From positions 62,001-126,000 of the forward strand of contig JASANG010002067.1 of assembly GCA_030248215.1 (NCBI GenBank): a stretch of DNA of 64,000 bases. Reading direction: 5' to 3'. A program made the position numbers and the translations under genes. Origin of the DNA: Enoplolaimus lenunculus. Taxonomy: Eukaryota > Nematoda > Enoplea > Enoplida > Thoracostomopsidae. Positions 45,459 to 58,766 of the stretch are shown piece after piece (position 1 is the first letter of the stretch; each line of letters starts with the position of its first letter). Under the pieces are notes generated by a model, which was not told where the DNA came from, did no database searches, and saw only the letters and a program-made list of their open reading frames with translations.

Positions 45459-45854
45459 CAGGGTGCAACCGGAATTACAATTTACCGGAACCGGAACCGG
45501 AATTTGAAAATTTTACCGGAACCGGAACCGGAAAATGAAAAATGCATTTCACAAAACATTTCATTTTAATCTCATTTTTTGCTCTATTATTTGTGAAATA
45601 ACCTTAGTTGAACATAGGTATTTATTTTATTTGTTGTATTTTAGATTTTCATCATCGAATGAAGTGAAATCCACCATCAATGGCTTATATTCGGAGTACA
45701 AGTGGCTTTCAAAAGAGATTCTTAAAAATTAGCAAAGTTAAGAAAACGGCCAAATTATAATACCGGAATTTTTAAATCCGGTAAAATTTACCGGAACCGG
45801 AACCGGAAGGTGAAAAAATGCCGGAACCGGAACCGGAATTCCGGTTGCACCCTG
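45459..45854. mobile_element. hAT-like MITE, CAGGGTGCAACCGG family, copy 4
   Basis: Ends cagggtgcaaccggaatt and its exact complement at 45837-45854; ccggaaccggaaccgg clusters lie just inside both ends. Flanks ctattcac and gctacgag do not match. Confidence 0.88.
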
Positions 45855-45899
45855 GCTACGAGATATTTTTGACGACTTACTTCCATCCCTGATTCAGAC

Positions 45900-48800
45900 A
45901 CACACTAAACTCTCGATTGCAAAAAGTTTAAATATTTGTGTTCGGCATGACAGCTTCAGCATCTCGGACCTCAAATGATACATGAATCATATATACTACT
46001 AGAAATATGCAGACAATAAAACCAAAAATCCGTTCTCCCTTTCGATTCCACGAACCGCACTGTCGGTAAACCACCAAGAGACTACAACAACGAAACAAAA
46101 TTATGATTCATTACGTACCGATAAAGCTTGTGCAAACTAACTGAGTCTAGTTGCGCGTACGAGAACTACAAGTCTAAAGCGAACCAACCAAATATATAAC
46201 GACTACTTATAAATAAAGTGCAGCCGCAGATACGGAAAACTTGTAGCAGGAATATGTTTGACGAGTAGGCAGAGCAAATGCTTGAATTAAAACGTTTTCG
46301 GTTAGCTATTTCAAATCTTATATCTGATAGCTGTAAGAATAAAGCCTATATATACAAACTGTGTATCATAGTCGAAAAGTTGAAAATGATTTCCCAGGCA
46401 CTGCATTTATTAAATACAAGACGCCAGGTTTATCTTTTGGTTTCTGTACAGGTCAATTTTACGAACACATGGGCACTAAAAATTCTAAAAAAGGAAACTT
46501 TTAAACTATTTCTAACTGAAACATGTCAATGACTACATTATTATCGAGTTACCACTATGTAAAACTCACAGTTGTATGTACCACTGCATAGCCTACACAG
46601 ACGCATATCACACAGACTGGTCTGTTAAAATTTATGCATGCCGCCTAAGAACCGGCTGAACCAAGGGTGGGTACCATGCGTAAGAAACGAATTTCCTTCC
46701 GACCTCACCGTGCGCAACGAATTGCCAAATCTCACATTGAATGACGAAGTCATACATGCAGACAGACACTAAAGCCAACCGAGTTGAATAATAAGTTGAA
46801 GTTGACTGTTTTTGCTCTCAACAAACTTATCAATTAACAATTAACATACGGTTCATAATGGCGGATCTAGGTGCAGCTCAGATTAATGGAGGCCTCCTTT
46901 TCAAGCCACAACTTTGGCAGACTTCGCAAATTCCTAATTTTCATGCTCGTACAGAATTACGTGCGTGATGACCGGAATGAAATTGCAATGTTCTAAATTT
47001 TGCTACATTTATAGTAATTGTGCAAAGCTGTTTTTACATACATCAAAACCCACATCCATTCGCAGTCTCGTCAGAAATTTCTGCATCCACAAATGGAAGT
47101 ATTGGCAATTACCTCGGTGGGCGACACCGGGTTTCGACAAAACAGATGTTGATCTCGGTGGATTTTGCGGAGACCTCTGTGCATGCTGGGGAACCTCGCG
47201 ATAGCATGGCGCCGGCTCTATAACCAAATGGCTGAAAATTTTGCTGCGCAATTTGTTGATTTCAAAATACTCAAAATTTTGTAAACCATGCGTTAAAAAT
47301 TGCTAAATTTAAATAACATAAACAAAACGTATGTTACGCGCCAATAACTTCCGAATCCGCCGCTGCCTGAGGCACTTAACGGCAACTGAAATTTAATACG
47401 TAGAGTAGATACAGTATTTCTGTCAACACTCAAAACACACCTGACTAGTCAGGCACGTTCTTGACACAAACAAGCTTTATAGTTCTCAAACATGCTTATT
47501 GCAACAGTACCAGGAAACAATCAATTGCTGCATTCGCAGAACAGTTTTGTTCATAAGTTTTAGCGATAATACGAACACTGTTCGTATACTTATTAGCATT
47601 TGAGCAAAACCTACTTAACTAATTCAATACAATTAGGTTAGCATTTCGAATAATTAATGCATTTTATTGACGAAAAAATATATAGCGCTACAGAACCTGA
47701 GCTGTATGCAGACGTGCTGCTTTTACAATTATTAATTAAACTAGGAACACAAGGACCAAACCAGAACGCGTACTAGTAAACATTAGAATTCTAAACCGCT
47801 TTCAATTTTTTAATCAAACCTCACGGGTGTACGCAAGAAGGGCCAATGTCTAGAACAACGCCGTAACAGTAGTATAAGCATATTTCTTACCCTGAGCCTA
47901 AGTCTAAAAGAATGGATAAGTGGGATAACTTCATGCGTTTTCCAAAAATGATTTTAGATCTTTCTCTATAACTCTACAATAATATACTTCCCACACCCCT
48001 TGAAACGAAACCCTGACTTACGTGTCAGACAAAGTCGTCAATAATAAAACTTAATATGCCACCATAAGAACAATTTCCGTCCGAAAAAGTACGTCACAAC
48101 TCACAACGCAGGCTTATAGCAACCGTTGCTGTCAACAAGTATCTGAATGAAAAACTACTAACAGTAGTTATATATTAAAACCATAGTGTTTCGTCAACAA
48201 CAAATCCTTTAAGCGTAAACTTGCATAATATACACATCTTACGCCGGCGTACGCAACTCATAAGTCAAACACTCCAGCGTTCTCGACATTTTAATATTCA
48301 TTGACAAAACAAAACTGAAACTATTTACGCATCCACAGCGTATAAAAACTGCGTACGCGGTAGTAACACGGCAGGAAATAAACATTATAATTGGCAAAGT
48401 AAATGCGGTTAAAATTCCCGCATAGGTACAACTAAATACTATCAGAATCTGCAATGTGGGATCACACAGTTCCTGGGATAGACTGGAACTAAAAAATATC
48501 GGAGCCGCACTTTTTAAAATCCGGTTCCCACAGTTATACAACACGATATTTAAAATTTAAATGCACATTTCAATAAAAATTTAAACTTAACCCCGCTAAT
48601 TATTACGCTCCTGACAATTTAGAATAAGTAAGAATAATGTCAATGTTTCCATATTTTTCGAATGAGAGTTTCAATACCGAAAATTATGGCGAAAATATAC
48701 TAGACTTATCACCGGAGCCAGATACTGAAAAAATACCGTATTTCTCTGCCGAAACTGGAATTCCGGTTGCACCCCGTCTGAAGTAGTGTAGACAGGTATG

Positions 48801-51800
48801 AAATCCGACTTTTCATAGGATTTTCCGGTTTGATCTTCTCCGAATCAATTTTTTAGCAGCCAGCTGAAGCGAGGGTGGGATCAAAGGCCATGAACTAAAA
48901 TTAGGAAGTTAAAATAATTGTGAATTTGTCAAATCAATGCGACATACGCTCTTTAAAGACAATATTTATACGCCAGTAAAATTCAGTCACACAAACAATT
49001 TATTCCGTCAGGCTTTAATGTGTAATATCATCAAAAATACAGACTTGAAAACATATGAAATGGTATCGTTTGTAATCGCTGTACATTGTCCTTCGTCTTT
49101 CACAAAAAATCTCTAACTCCAAGCTTAAGTGTTGAATTGTCTCAGTTTAAATCTGTATGTAGCTTTAGGTCTGTATTAAAAAAGGTTCCAAAGTGCAGCG
49201 CAATTCACAATAAGCGAATATTGTGTTCAATTCAAACAAAAATGTAAACGATTTCTGAAGCAGATAGTTCCCAATTACTAGAACCTCATATTCTGCATTT
49301 GTATATATTGATTGACTACAAGCACCAGTGTAAAAATACTAACAGTTTACTGCGTTAGCTTAACAGACCTATGAACCGAAGAATACAATACCGTGCAGAA
49401 TCCGTAAACCATTCATTGTGCATGCATTCAAATTAGTTTACCGCCAAGAGAACGCTAATTCTCAACGTCAACTTGAAGAGTTGTCTTATAACTTAGTATC
49501 TCTATAACTGTATCAACGTTCCTAATCGAGTAACAGAATCAAAATTTCACGTGTATGCATAAAGCAAAATGTGCATCAACTGTATATACAAACTAACCGT
49601 CATACGGCAAGAAATACGCGCCACAAACAACAAATTATACCAGTATAAATAGTACAAAACAAGTTCGTTTCTAGTGTATTACATTCTTTAATAAGCTTTG
49701 CTTATTTGTCATGATGAATTCTCGACGGTTTGTTGCTAAATCTAAAAACCTCATACGACCTGCTGTATTACCAATTTTATTAAGCAAAAGCAGCTAAACC
49801 GAGCTAAACGAAATATATAAACAAGTACCTACTTCGTTGAGAATATAAAATTTGAATACGAGCACATGAACGTTTCTGAAGCATGCAATACCGTGCAAAT
49901 ATAAGCCCCAGCTCCAGTGTATATATATCTATTCAGACTGTAGTGCAACAAAAATAAATTTGTAACTTATCAAAATTAAAATAGTCAGCACATCATTTTA
50001 GGTATAAGTTATAATAATAGTATTCACATGATTACAACTATAGCTACTATTTGACTCATGTCGCTGTAAATTTTCGGCTACACTATGAAGTTTGGATCAC
50101 ACAAACATAATATAGTATGCATATTCATGTTTACACAACAACAATCGTGGGCAGAAGAAATCTTGCAACTAACTGTTAAAATTTTAGTTCATATTACAAA
50201 TAGGGCAGTCCAGTTTACTAATGCATTGCCAAAACTAATAAATATCTTGAAATTTTACCGGAAGAAAAACCGGTATACATTGAGTACTTGATGTTCGAAC
50301 GTCAATCCATGTTTCAATGAATTCCGGTTTCGACATTAATTTTAAAGTCACATGCTTCTGCTTTGCTTAGCTGATACACCAAACGGCAAGAATATGAAGT
50401 TCATAAATTTTTTCAAACTCATGGTTTAGATTTGAAATGAGTTTCGGTAAAAGCGCAATGGGTTAGGATTTCAAATCGGTCACTCATTGGATAGGTTCAC
50501 CATGACGGCCATATTACTCGAATTACCCGATTGGTTTCAGCGGGGTGGAATGCCATAAGCTAACTGATTTAGCTAATTATAGGTTAGTTCTAATTTGGTT
50601 AAAAATTCAATACATAGGTTAAACCATAAAGCCTGATACATTCAATTTTTCGAAACGCTTTTACCACCAAGCTTCGTACAAATCCAGTAGCAAAACGTCG
50701 TCTAAACGAAATATTTAGACTCGGGTAGCTCATTCAATTTTACAGAAACAAGCGTATGCGAGATGTTTTTAACAGTTAAGGAAGTTAGATGTATGAACAG
50801 GTTGCAAAAAGCATTGCATTAAAGTATTCCAGTGATTATACAAATATAAAATAAGTTACATGACAACAAATCCAACGGAACATGCCTGAGATAACTGAAA
50901 CAAACTGTCAAAACATTATAAATACAGCAAATATATGCATCGACGGATGAATTAAAACCTTCATTTGTGTCACAATGCCAGACAAAGCCGGATGCTATGC
51001 ACTTATTGAAAAACAAACTAGTCTATAATTAGTTTTATAATCTCTCAACATATATTCGTATGTATTTTAACGAATTTGATGCGAAACTTGCTAAAAATTG
51101 CAGAAACGAATATGTTCTGACTTATAAACAGAATCGTTTACTCGAATAACTGGATACTTTTACAAAAGTTGGTTCTACATGAGTATATAATGAGCCCATA
51201 TAAGGATTCTGGACAAAACCACAACTTTGGTTCCATTCTAATAAGATAGTTTATTTCGTGAAATGCTTTAAACACGAACAGAATATTTAAGGTCATACAA
51301 AGTAAACCGTAGACTCATTTGATATAAAGCAAAATTGTGTTAAGTCAAGTCGCATTTATATATAAATTGTAATTTGCTTCCAAAACTATAAAAACATAAA
51401 TTTAGCCAATTAAAAATTTATAACAGAAATAGAACTCAAATTCCTCCTCTCCGATTGTTGCCGCAATTTCGACTCCACATTATATCTTCGTTATCTGATG
51501 CTTTCATCTGTACGTATTTCAACTAAAGCAGTCGGGTTGCGTTTACGTCCGACACACATACGTATATATACATTGAATGTTATATACGACGTGGGCGTCC
51601 TCAGGTGAGCAAACACAGCGCAACCCTTAGGGAATCAATAATTTGTGGTAAATAATAAACAACCAAATCCAACTTTGCGATATTCATAAGCCAATCTTTC
51701 ATATGCACTCCTACCATAAAATATATAAAACACTTGAAAAACGTAGCATGGAAATATTATAACATTTGAGAAACATACAAATTTACTTTTAATGCTGTCT
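45900..51800. other. Long gene-poor stretch
   Basis: AT-rich, no recognised gene. It holds a lone GGCC-type end with TTAGGC-like repeats (47838-47915), a worn right end of the CAGGGTGCAACCGG family (48700-48775), and a GC-richer patch at 47080-47215 discussed as a possible kindlin 5' exon. The remainder is featureless to me. Confidence 0.45.
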
Positions 51801-51821
51801 ATGGAACACGTACGTAATTAA

Positions 51822-51945
51822 TAGAAATGTGCCGATTGATCGGCAACCGTATTTTCATGAGTTTGGAATCGGTATAGAATCGGCAAATTTGCAAAATACG
51901 AATCGACATCGACATCTATAATATTTTGATATCGGCAGATTTCTA
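51822..51945. mobile_element. MITE, TAGGGATGTGCCGAT family, short copy
   Basis: Left tagaaatgtgccgattgatc, right atcggcagatttcta; flanks gtaattaa and gtagttaa (7/8). At 124 bp it is an internally shortened copy. Confidence 0.85.
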
Positions 51946-52090
51946 GTAGTTAATTATGGAATATTACACTACGACCAAATTTCGACAGATTAGAACGATT
52001 TTTTACGATTGCACCAAAAACAAATTAATGAGCCAACATGCACAATACAGAATGCCTAGACGAAACGTGTAGAAAATATTATTATCATTT

Positions 52091-52453
52091 CTATTCATAC
52101 TTCTTCCCTCCGGCTAAGATCCCTGCTGCACTTCCACCATTCTGAATTTCGTTCTCGCCGACCGATCTGCGCACGCGAGACCTAAGCATGTAAGGACTGC
52201 CGGTACTTTCATTACCAGTACTCGTAGGGCTAATTCCGTTCGCTTCCGCAGTTTGAGCAACGCTGCCCGGAGTTTTCCGATCGTCATCTATAGCAGCAGC
52301 AGGTGGCGGTGCTTTAAGTGGGCACGTCGGATACAGCCACCCGTCAACTTTAGCTTTCCACTGTTGCGGTATAAACCGTTCTACAAGTGGATGCAAAATC
52401 TTCATGTAAATCCACAAAGCAACAGGAATGATAATGCAGGGTACGCACACCAT
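52091..52453 (-). CDS. C18orf32: C18orf32 / UPF0729 family protein
   Basis: 120 codons in one exon. The N-terminus MVCVPCIIIPVALWIYMKIL is almost that of human C18orf32 ([20 protein letters not shown]): a Cys-Pro-Cys motif and a single hydrophobic segment (residues 2-18) that anchors the human protein at ER or lipid-droplet membranes. After it comes a conserved basic part (VERFIPQQWKAKVDGWLYP). Residues 45-120 are Ser/Ala/Gly-rich and end KKYE, echoing the lysine-rich C-terminus of the family, but they are longer than in human (76 aa total). The start is fixed by the MVC motif. No splice sites are needed. Function in this family is poorly defined. Confidence 0.87.
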   Translation of the reverse strand: MVCVPCIIIPVALWIYMKILHPLVERFIPQQWKAKVDGWLYPTCPLKAPPPAAAIDDDRKTPGSVAQTAEANGISPTSTGNESTGSPYMLRSRVRRSVGENEIQNGGSAAGILAGGKKYE

Positions 52454-53310
52454 TATTTTTGTTTGTAAAGACTAAATATATGCGAATAGTAAATATTTTC
52501 TTATATTAAACTAAAGACGTTATACCTATAAAAAAACTACGAATGCCTCACAGATTGCGCAAATTGGCCAATTTGTTACTAACTGAAGCACAGTATTCTA
52601 CTCGTACTCAACACAAATTGCAAGCACACGAACCATTCATTAAATTAACATTTCTATTAACCCTACATAACTCAAACCAAATCACTGCAGTAGCTAAGTA
52701 ATTCAAAATATAGACCCTGTGTTAAAATCGATAAAGTTGTAGTAAACTGTGGTATACTAAAATAAAAATATGATACTCGTTTTTCAAAGGTTCTCTTAAT
52801 GAGAAAGGTGTGCTTAGCCTTTGCAAGCGTTTCTGCTAACTTTACATATATAATCTTGTCATATTTAACGAAACCGTTCTGTTGAATTTCTCACTTGTAC
52901 TTAATTGCTGTAGATGAACTCCAATTTTATGGTTTACGCAAGAATGTCCCCCCGTCCTGCTAGGGTCGTTTAAAATTGCGGGGGGTTCAGGGGGCGAGAA
53001 CGTAATTTAAAAAGGAGTCTATGTTGACGATGGAAGGTTTTATTTCGGGAAGTTGTTTTTATTGCGTTCCCAAAGGTGTTGTGATCCTCCAAACCCCCCA
53101 CACACCAGGCAATTTATATAGTGCGCTGTCAGGATTTGGTTTCCGCAGGGTAACCTAATATTTCAACGGAGAAAACAACATAATATAATTTATATTATAT
53201 GAGCAATGTAAAATAAAATTACGGTAAACAAAACGCGTGTTAAATTAGTACACAGGGACAATTTCACCCGATCCGTAAAGTGACGGGTTACCAAAATTTT
53301 ATTTTCCAAT
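52454..53310. other. Gene-free stretch
   Basis: No exon found. A short G/C-run-bearing patch at 52945-53105 (ccccccg, gcggggggttcaggggg, ccaaaccccccac) differs from its surroundings and may be an old repeat. Confidence 0.4.
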
Positions 53311-53319
53311 CCTAAATAT

Positions 53320-53540
53320 GCAGAGCGAAAAACGCTGCGCCCAAAATTCCAGTTTCCCGGCTTATATCCTACCATCTCAGAGTCCCAATTTCCCAAATTC
53401 CGGGGCGAAAAACGCTACGCCCAAAATCCCAATTTCCCGGGTAATATCCCATTTCCCAAAATCCCCATTTCCCGGGTAATATCCCATTTCCCAAAATCCC
53501 AATTATCCGGGTAATATCCTGTTTCTCAAAATCACGTAAT
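53320..53540. repeat. Tandem repeat, unit about 35 bp
   Basis: Three close copies of cccaaaatcccaatttcccg plus ggtaatatcccattt (53415-53530), preceded by two diverged copies carrying gcgaaaaacgct(g/a)cgccc. Confidence 0.88.
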
Positions 53541-53929
53541 ACCCGCTTATTTTGGGAATGACCTTTGTCGCTATTGCCAAGGCATGGTTGACAGAGAAAA
53601 GTTTAGGGTAGGGTTAACCCTTGATAAGTTTAAAGTTTATCAGGCGTAACCCTATTTTACGACACATTATGTGGCTAGGGTAAATTTTATATTGGGATCG
53701 GTGAACTATTGAACTGCACTTTGATATTGTGATATACGATACGTTTCGAATTTTAACCTAAATTGTTTAATACGTCTAACAACAGAGCCGTTAGAATTCT
53801 AATATATTGTACATGACTCGCCATCAGGGCCAAACAGGTACACGGGAAGGACTCAAGAAACCATTTTTCGTGCAGTGTACACAGCAGTCAAGCTAATAAA
53901 GGGTCCGGTAATCCGCCGGCAACGGAAAC

Positions 53930-54290
53930 AGCCTATATGAGCCGTGATACAAGTGTAGCACGGCTTTGCGTTGTTCCGAGATATGAACGCACGCTGCTGC
54001 GATGTGTCTAGTGTGCGACAAGCGCCAAACGAAGTGAGGTGAGTGCGTGCACGAGAGCATCGCTTTCTTGCTGTGGAAGTGAATAAAGAACGAGTGCACG
54101 CACAAGTGTAAAACGAGTGCGATAGCACGAGTTCGGCGCGAGTGCGATGCACGAGTTCTTGAGTCACGTACACAGCATTACAGCAATGTCCGAGTGCATC
54201 GCACGCTTGAAGCAAGCTTAGCAGTATGCGTTTATGTATCGAAAGGATAATAGGTAAGCCGTGCTACAATTGGCTCGTATCACGGTACAA
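53930..54290. repeat. Inverted-repeat element with GAGTGC-rich core
   Basis: tatgagccgtgatacaagtg and gtagcacggctt at 53936 are found inverted at 54255-54290 (aagccgtgctac, ctcgtatcacgg). Between them gagtgc/cgagtt words recur with gcac complements (53995-54205). A minus-strand frame is open across it, but it looks like a by-product. Confidence 0.65.
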
Positions 54291-54817
54291 GAACGACCAA
54301 TCTTTGGTTTCTTGAATAAGCTGACTAACCAGCATGGTCCCGCAGCAGGGGAAACGGGGATGTTCAGATCTCCTAGAAAATTTTCGTCACCCCTAGAAAA
54401 ATTTAACACCATGTAACACCAGTGAACTCCCAACACGCCGCTTGTAAAATGGCTTTATGAGGACCACACTATTGCATACCGAGCCTGTGGATCAAATCAA
54501 GTTTTTCATCCTTCAGCTAAGGGAAAAGTTTAATCATTACCTTAAAGGGAAATATCGCTTGATACTACTCGAGAAAATTAGTATTTTTTGGAGTTTTTTT
54601 ATACCGATCTGTGCCCACATGTATGCTTCATACCCATTTCCTTCCTGCAAAGAAATTTATATTTCAGCTTGATCCCATTGCAAGCATGACTCTTTGAGTA
54701 CCAGAAATCAGCAAAGGGTTAAAAAACTTGAGTTTATTCCCTTAGGGAAAACATTACTGGATGTATTGAGTGATTTTACTTCATCTGAGCTGGCTACGGG
54801 CCTGAACTAGCAGTAAC

Positions 54818-55673
54818 CAGGGATACAACGGAATTCTGATTCCGGCTAAAAGTCCGATAAAATTTGGGTTCTGATTCTGATTCCGACCGGCTTCTATTTT
54901 AATACCGGAATTCCTGTTTTTCGGTGATCAGTTTTATGCTAGTTGAGCGTTAATTTTGCCTGTTTTCCATTTGTTTGCGAATCTGTTTGTTTTTGTTAGC
55001 AAATTTTTAGGGCAGTTACTGCAAATGCTGCATTTGATATAAATTGAATTGACGGTGTCTCAGGTACCAAACTGCACCGTTGGCATTTGCTACACTAAAT
55101 TTTTAAATTTCATTTGGCGCATGCTGCAATAAAATGTTCTCAATTGACGGTTGCTGTGATTTTATTATTTCATGTATAGGCGTTTATATTGAAAAAGCTT
55201 TACATTCACTGATGCATGCGTAGGTAACCTTCTCTTATCCTTACTGCAGTTAAAACGACATTCCAGTGAATTGATTAACTTTCAAAAATCTGGGTCCTGT
55301 TATTTATGAGTTCATAACACTTCAGATTTTTAGATTTGGAATGCTCTAAATGATTAACTGCATTTAAACTTAAAGGCCAAGTTGGTCCTGTGCTTTGAGA
55401 ATTAAAAGCTTGCTCTTAGAATTGGCAGACCACCATTAATATTACAATTTTACAGATTAGCAGATCGCTAATAGAGTCAGCTATACAAGTAATTGTTACT
55501 GAAATTGTCAACAATGCAGACAAGCATACAGCAACAAAAAGTCAAAAGTCATCCACTTTATTTTTTGATAGAATTACTAAAACTTAAATTCCGATGCCGA
55601 TTCCGGTTCCGACAAAATTTGGTTCCGATTTCAATTCCTCTTCCGACAAAAATTAGTTACGATTGGAACCCTG
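54818..55673. mobile_element. Probable hAT-like element, CAGGGATACAACGGAATTC ends
   Basis: Left cagggatacaacggaattct, right ttacgattggaaccctg; gattccgg/ccgattcc clusters just inside both ends mirror each other. About 856 bp, no transposase, target duplication not evident. Confidence 0.6.
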
Positions 55674-55679
55674 CTGAAT

Positions 55680-58570
55680 AGGCATATATAGTGCGATGAA
55701 ATGTTTAAGAGAACTCACCTCGTTTTTACGGGATAAGACCTAAGGGAGTCAATAGTATGCGAAATTCTAACTAAAACGTATATTTTATATTTTAAGTCCA
55801 AAGGAAATCTAAGAGATTCGAACAATAATGAGTTGGTGACATATATACAGTATTGCTTAGAATGTGTTGGAATTGCGGGCAGTCAAGGGGGCTGCAAACC
55901 CTAACTAAATAGTAAAAAATTGCTCCTATTTCACCACGTATACTCTACCGTTCTATTTCAGAACGTTCTTTGTATTATACTTAAACTGGACACAGAAAAT
56001 GAATTGGAAAGTTCGCGTGCACAAGATACAATGTTTATAAAATATATTTTTCAAACCTATAGTGAATTTTCTGGTCAGTGGAACAACGATGCTTACAGAC
56101 AAATTGACCCACCTTGCTAGTTTGAAAACTTGGCACTTTCGTAGCAATTCAGGTCAACCACACAGTTGCTCACGCCTATTTGGTCTCTGGTTCACTTTGC
56201 TCATGAGGTTTTTTCTGCCATTATATATATATTGCGCGCAGCGTTGCAGGTGCTTCCATACAGTTTTTGTTCCTCGAACACCCTAGACGCGGCAGCATAC
56301 TTCTGCCCAGATAGTGATTCGAAGAGCGAGCACCAAAAATTTTAGTTTTAGATCACCTGCGTCAATATTGCCGCTGAATCGTTTCCTGTTTCGGTATACC
56401 GGATATATTGCATGCAACACAGGATTAATTAACGTGAAATTTTCCGTTCCACGCCAGAGAAATATTTTCCGTAGAATTAGTGCACAATATTTCGCTCCAG
56501 GACAACCTTTATTTTGGAAAACTCATGCCTCAACAATCTAGTCGAAAACAAGCATGTTGACAACGCCTCAGTGGCGCAACTATGGCGGAGGTTGACGCAC
56601 GTTGCTACGGACATCTTCAGAAACAACAGCTCAAAAATTCATCCATGAAATTAAAAAAATTTATGTTATTACAGTTTTTCTTGCCCCGCGATAATTTTCT
56701 GGTCAATAGCAATTTCTGGTTGCTGTCCTGGTATGTTTCATAATCTTTATTTTATGATGTTCGTTTTTATATATCATTGATTTTCAAAAAACCATTTTGC
56801 TTTGAAGCAGCAAAAATAGCTATGTAATCGAAGATAATGGAGCTTTTACTGAGAGTCAGTGACAAATTAGCGCATAATTATTTCCTTTCACATTTCAAAT
56901 TGTTATGTCGCAGTGAAATTGGCTGTTTTGCTTCTGAATAATTTTACGGATTGTCCCGCTGAGCAGCAATGTAGTTATTCAACACTTCTCGAGGAACCCT
57001 AATAGTGAAATAGTGTTAGAAACACTGTGTAGGTGGAATATATGAGCACTTTGGGTTTTGGTTCTCATGCAGATCCGCTACTGTATTTACTTAATGTTTT
57101 GTAACAATTGTTCCCACGCATACTGCTGCTAAATGTATAAATACTCTTCAAAAATACGGACGTTTATTGACAGTAGTAGTTTTCGGATTTATACGACAAA
57201 TATGGAATGGTACAGACGGATCCAGGATCTTTTTGAGGGAAGTGACTTTTTGACAAAATGCAGCCACGGATTTGAACGTTCCAAGTCCGTTTGTCTTCAA
57301 ATCTAAACATCAGCAGATTTCTGCGCTATTCACCCTTGCTCGAACTATAGGGAGGGATCGAGCATTGTGGCATGCTATTTTAAGACTCGATTTATCTCCA
57401 GGATCCAAAAATTCACCACTCCTATTGGAATGGTCATTTAAAGAGAGTGCGCTCGCAGCTTAAGCTTCAGAGCGGGGTCGGCCAGTCTCGGATATATAAG
57501 AAATGCCGCAAATTCTGTGTAGCATTTATCACTTGTTGGTGATAAGTTACAAATTCAGCGAATTTTTCGCATTGGATTTGTCCTATTAGGTCTATTTTTG
57601 AAAACCTATCGCTAACTGGTGATACGCGCTTTATGTGCATTTGAGGATGTAAGAAATTGCTCCAGCTCAATGTTATTCATATCTTCACTACAGTTCAACA
57701 TAGCATTTAACATGTGAACCTCCTAGTTTAGTTAACACTGTAGATAACTGATATGGCTGGGTACTACAACTTTTTGTTAATACGTTTTAGTATTTAATTT
57801 TCTAACGTGATTCTGTATATATAACTTGCGGCACACTTTTTAATAAGCTGATCGCAGTAAACAAAAAGAGTGCAAAGCCTAAAAATGCACCAAAATCTCA
57901 TGTGTATATTTCTGTATGCTAAAATTTTTGGTAAACTACACTCTCGTTATTGAGTTGTTAAGACATTAGCAGGGATTTTGATAATAAAATTTTGATTCCG
58001 AAACTTAAACAAGTGTCTATTTAATTCAGACGTATTTGTCTTATATTTCAGGCATATTTGTGTTAATCGTGTATGAAACGCACTCTTAAATTCAAGACAT
58101 TTAAGTGTTAAAGATTTCAGACACAAATTTCTGAAAAATTTCAGAAACTAATGTCTTGCACTCCAGACATACTTATACGTCTGGAGTCTAAATTAAGACA
58201 TAATTGTCTTGAATTTAAGAAAATATTTCTTGAATATCAGAAAACGTTTTTTGCGTGTACAGAACATCCTGGCATACGCATCTCACAGTCCGTTGTCAGT
58301 CACATGAAATAGTGGCTCGCTGCAGAAGCATGTCAGGAACATCGTTCGTCTGCGTAAACAATACATGTCATTAAGGAATAATGCAATTATTTCAAGCACA
58401 TTTTTCGAAATATGTTTCCACATGATACATTCGATGTCAATGACCAATCTAAGGGGACCCACACAGGTCTTGCCCGCTCCCCCAACAGGAATCGAAATTC
58501 ACATTTTATATTAGGATCACACGTTTGGCTTCTCGATCCTCGCTGCGTTCGTTTCACAAGCGATCATTCT
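55680..58570. other. Gene-free stretch, some longer frames
   Basis: No recognisable gene. A plus-strand frame at 57272-57463 is GC-richer than its neighbours (HQQISALFTLARTIGRDRAL) but matches no family I know. 58000-58260 contains short palindromes built on agacat/atgtct. Confidence 0.35.
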
Positions 58571-58580
58571 TCACCATTCT

Positions 58581-58766
58581 GCACCGTTCACAATGAAATG
58601 TCACGAGGTCGCACGCAAAATGTCATAACGTAGGTTAACACTCGAAAATTTTTTAACTTTTCAAGTGTTTGTTAACATGAGAGGTTATCGAAAATTTTTT
58701 CGAGTGTTAACCTATATGGTCATGATATTTTCTGCAGGACCGCGTGACATTTTATTGTGAATGGGC
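58581..58766. repeat. Imperfect palindrome, arms about 75 bp
   Basis: ccgttcacaatgaaatgtca through taggttaacactcgaaaa (58631-58648) pairs with the complement at 58690-58766. The inner 18 bp are perfect. The loop is about 35 bp (ttttcaagtgtttgttaac). It would fold into a long stem. Confidence 0.85.

Noticed and set aside
48239-48544. 101-codon minus-strand frame with hydrophobic segments
   Set aside because: No known family, ordinary AT-rich composition and no splice or start support.
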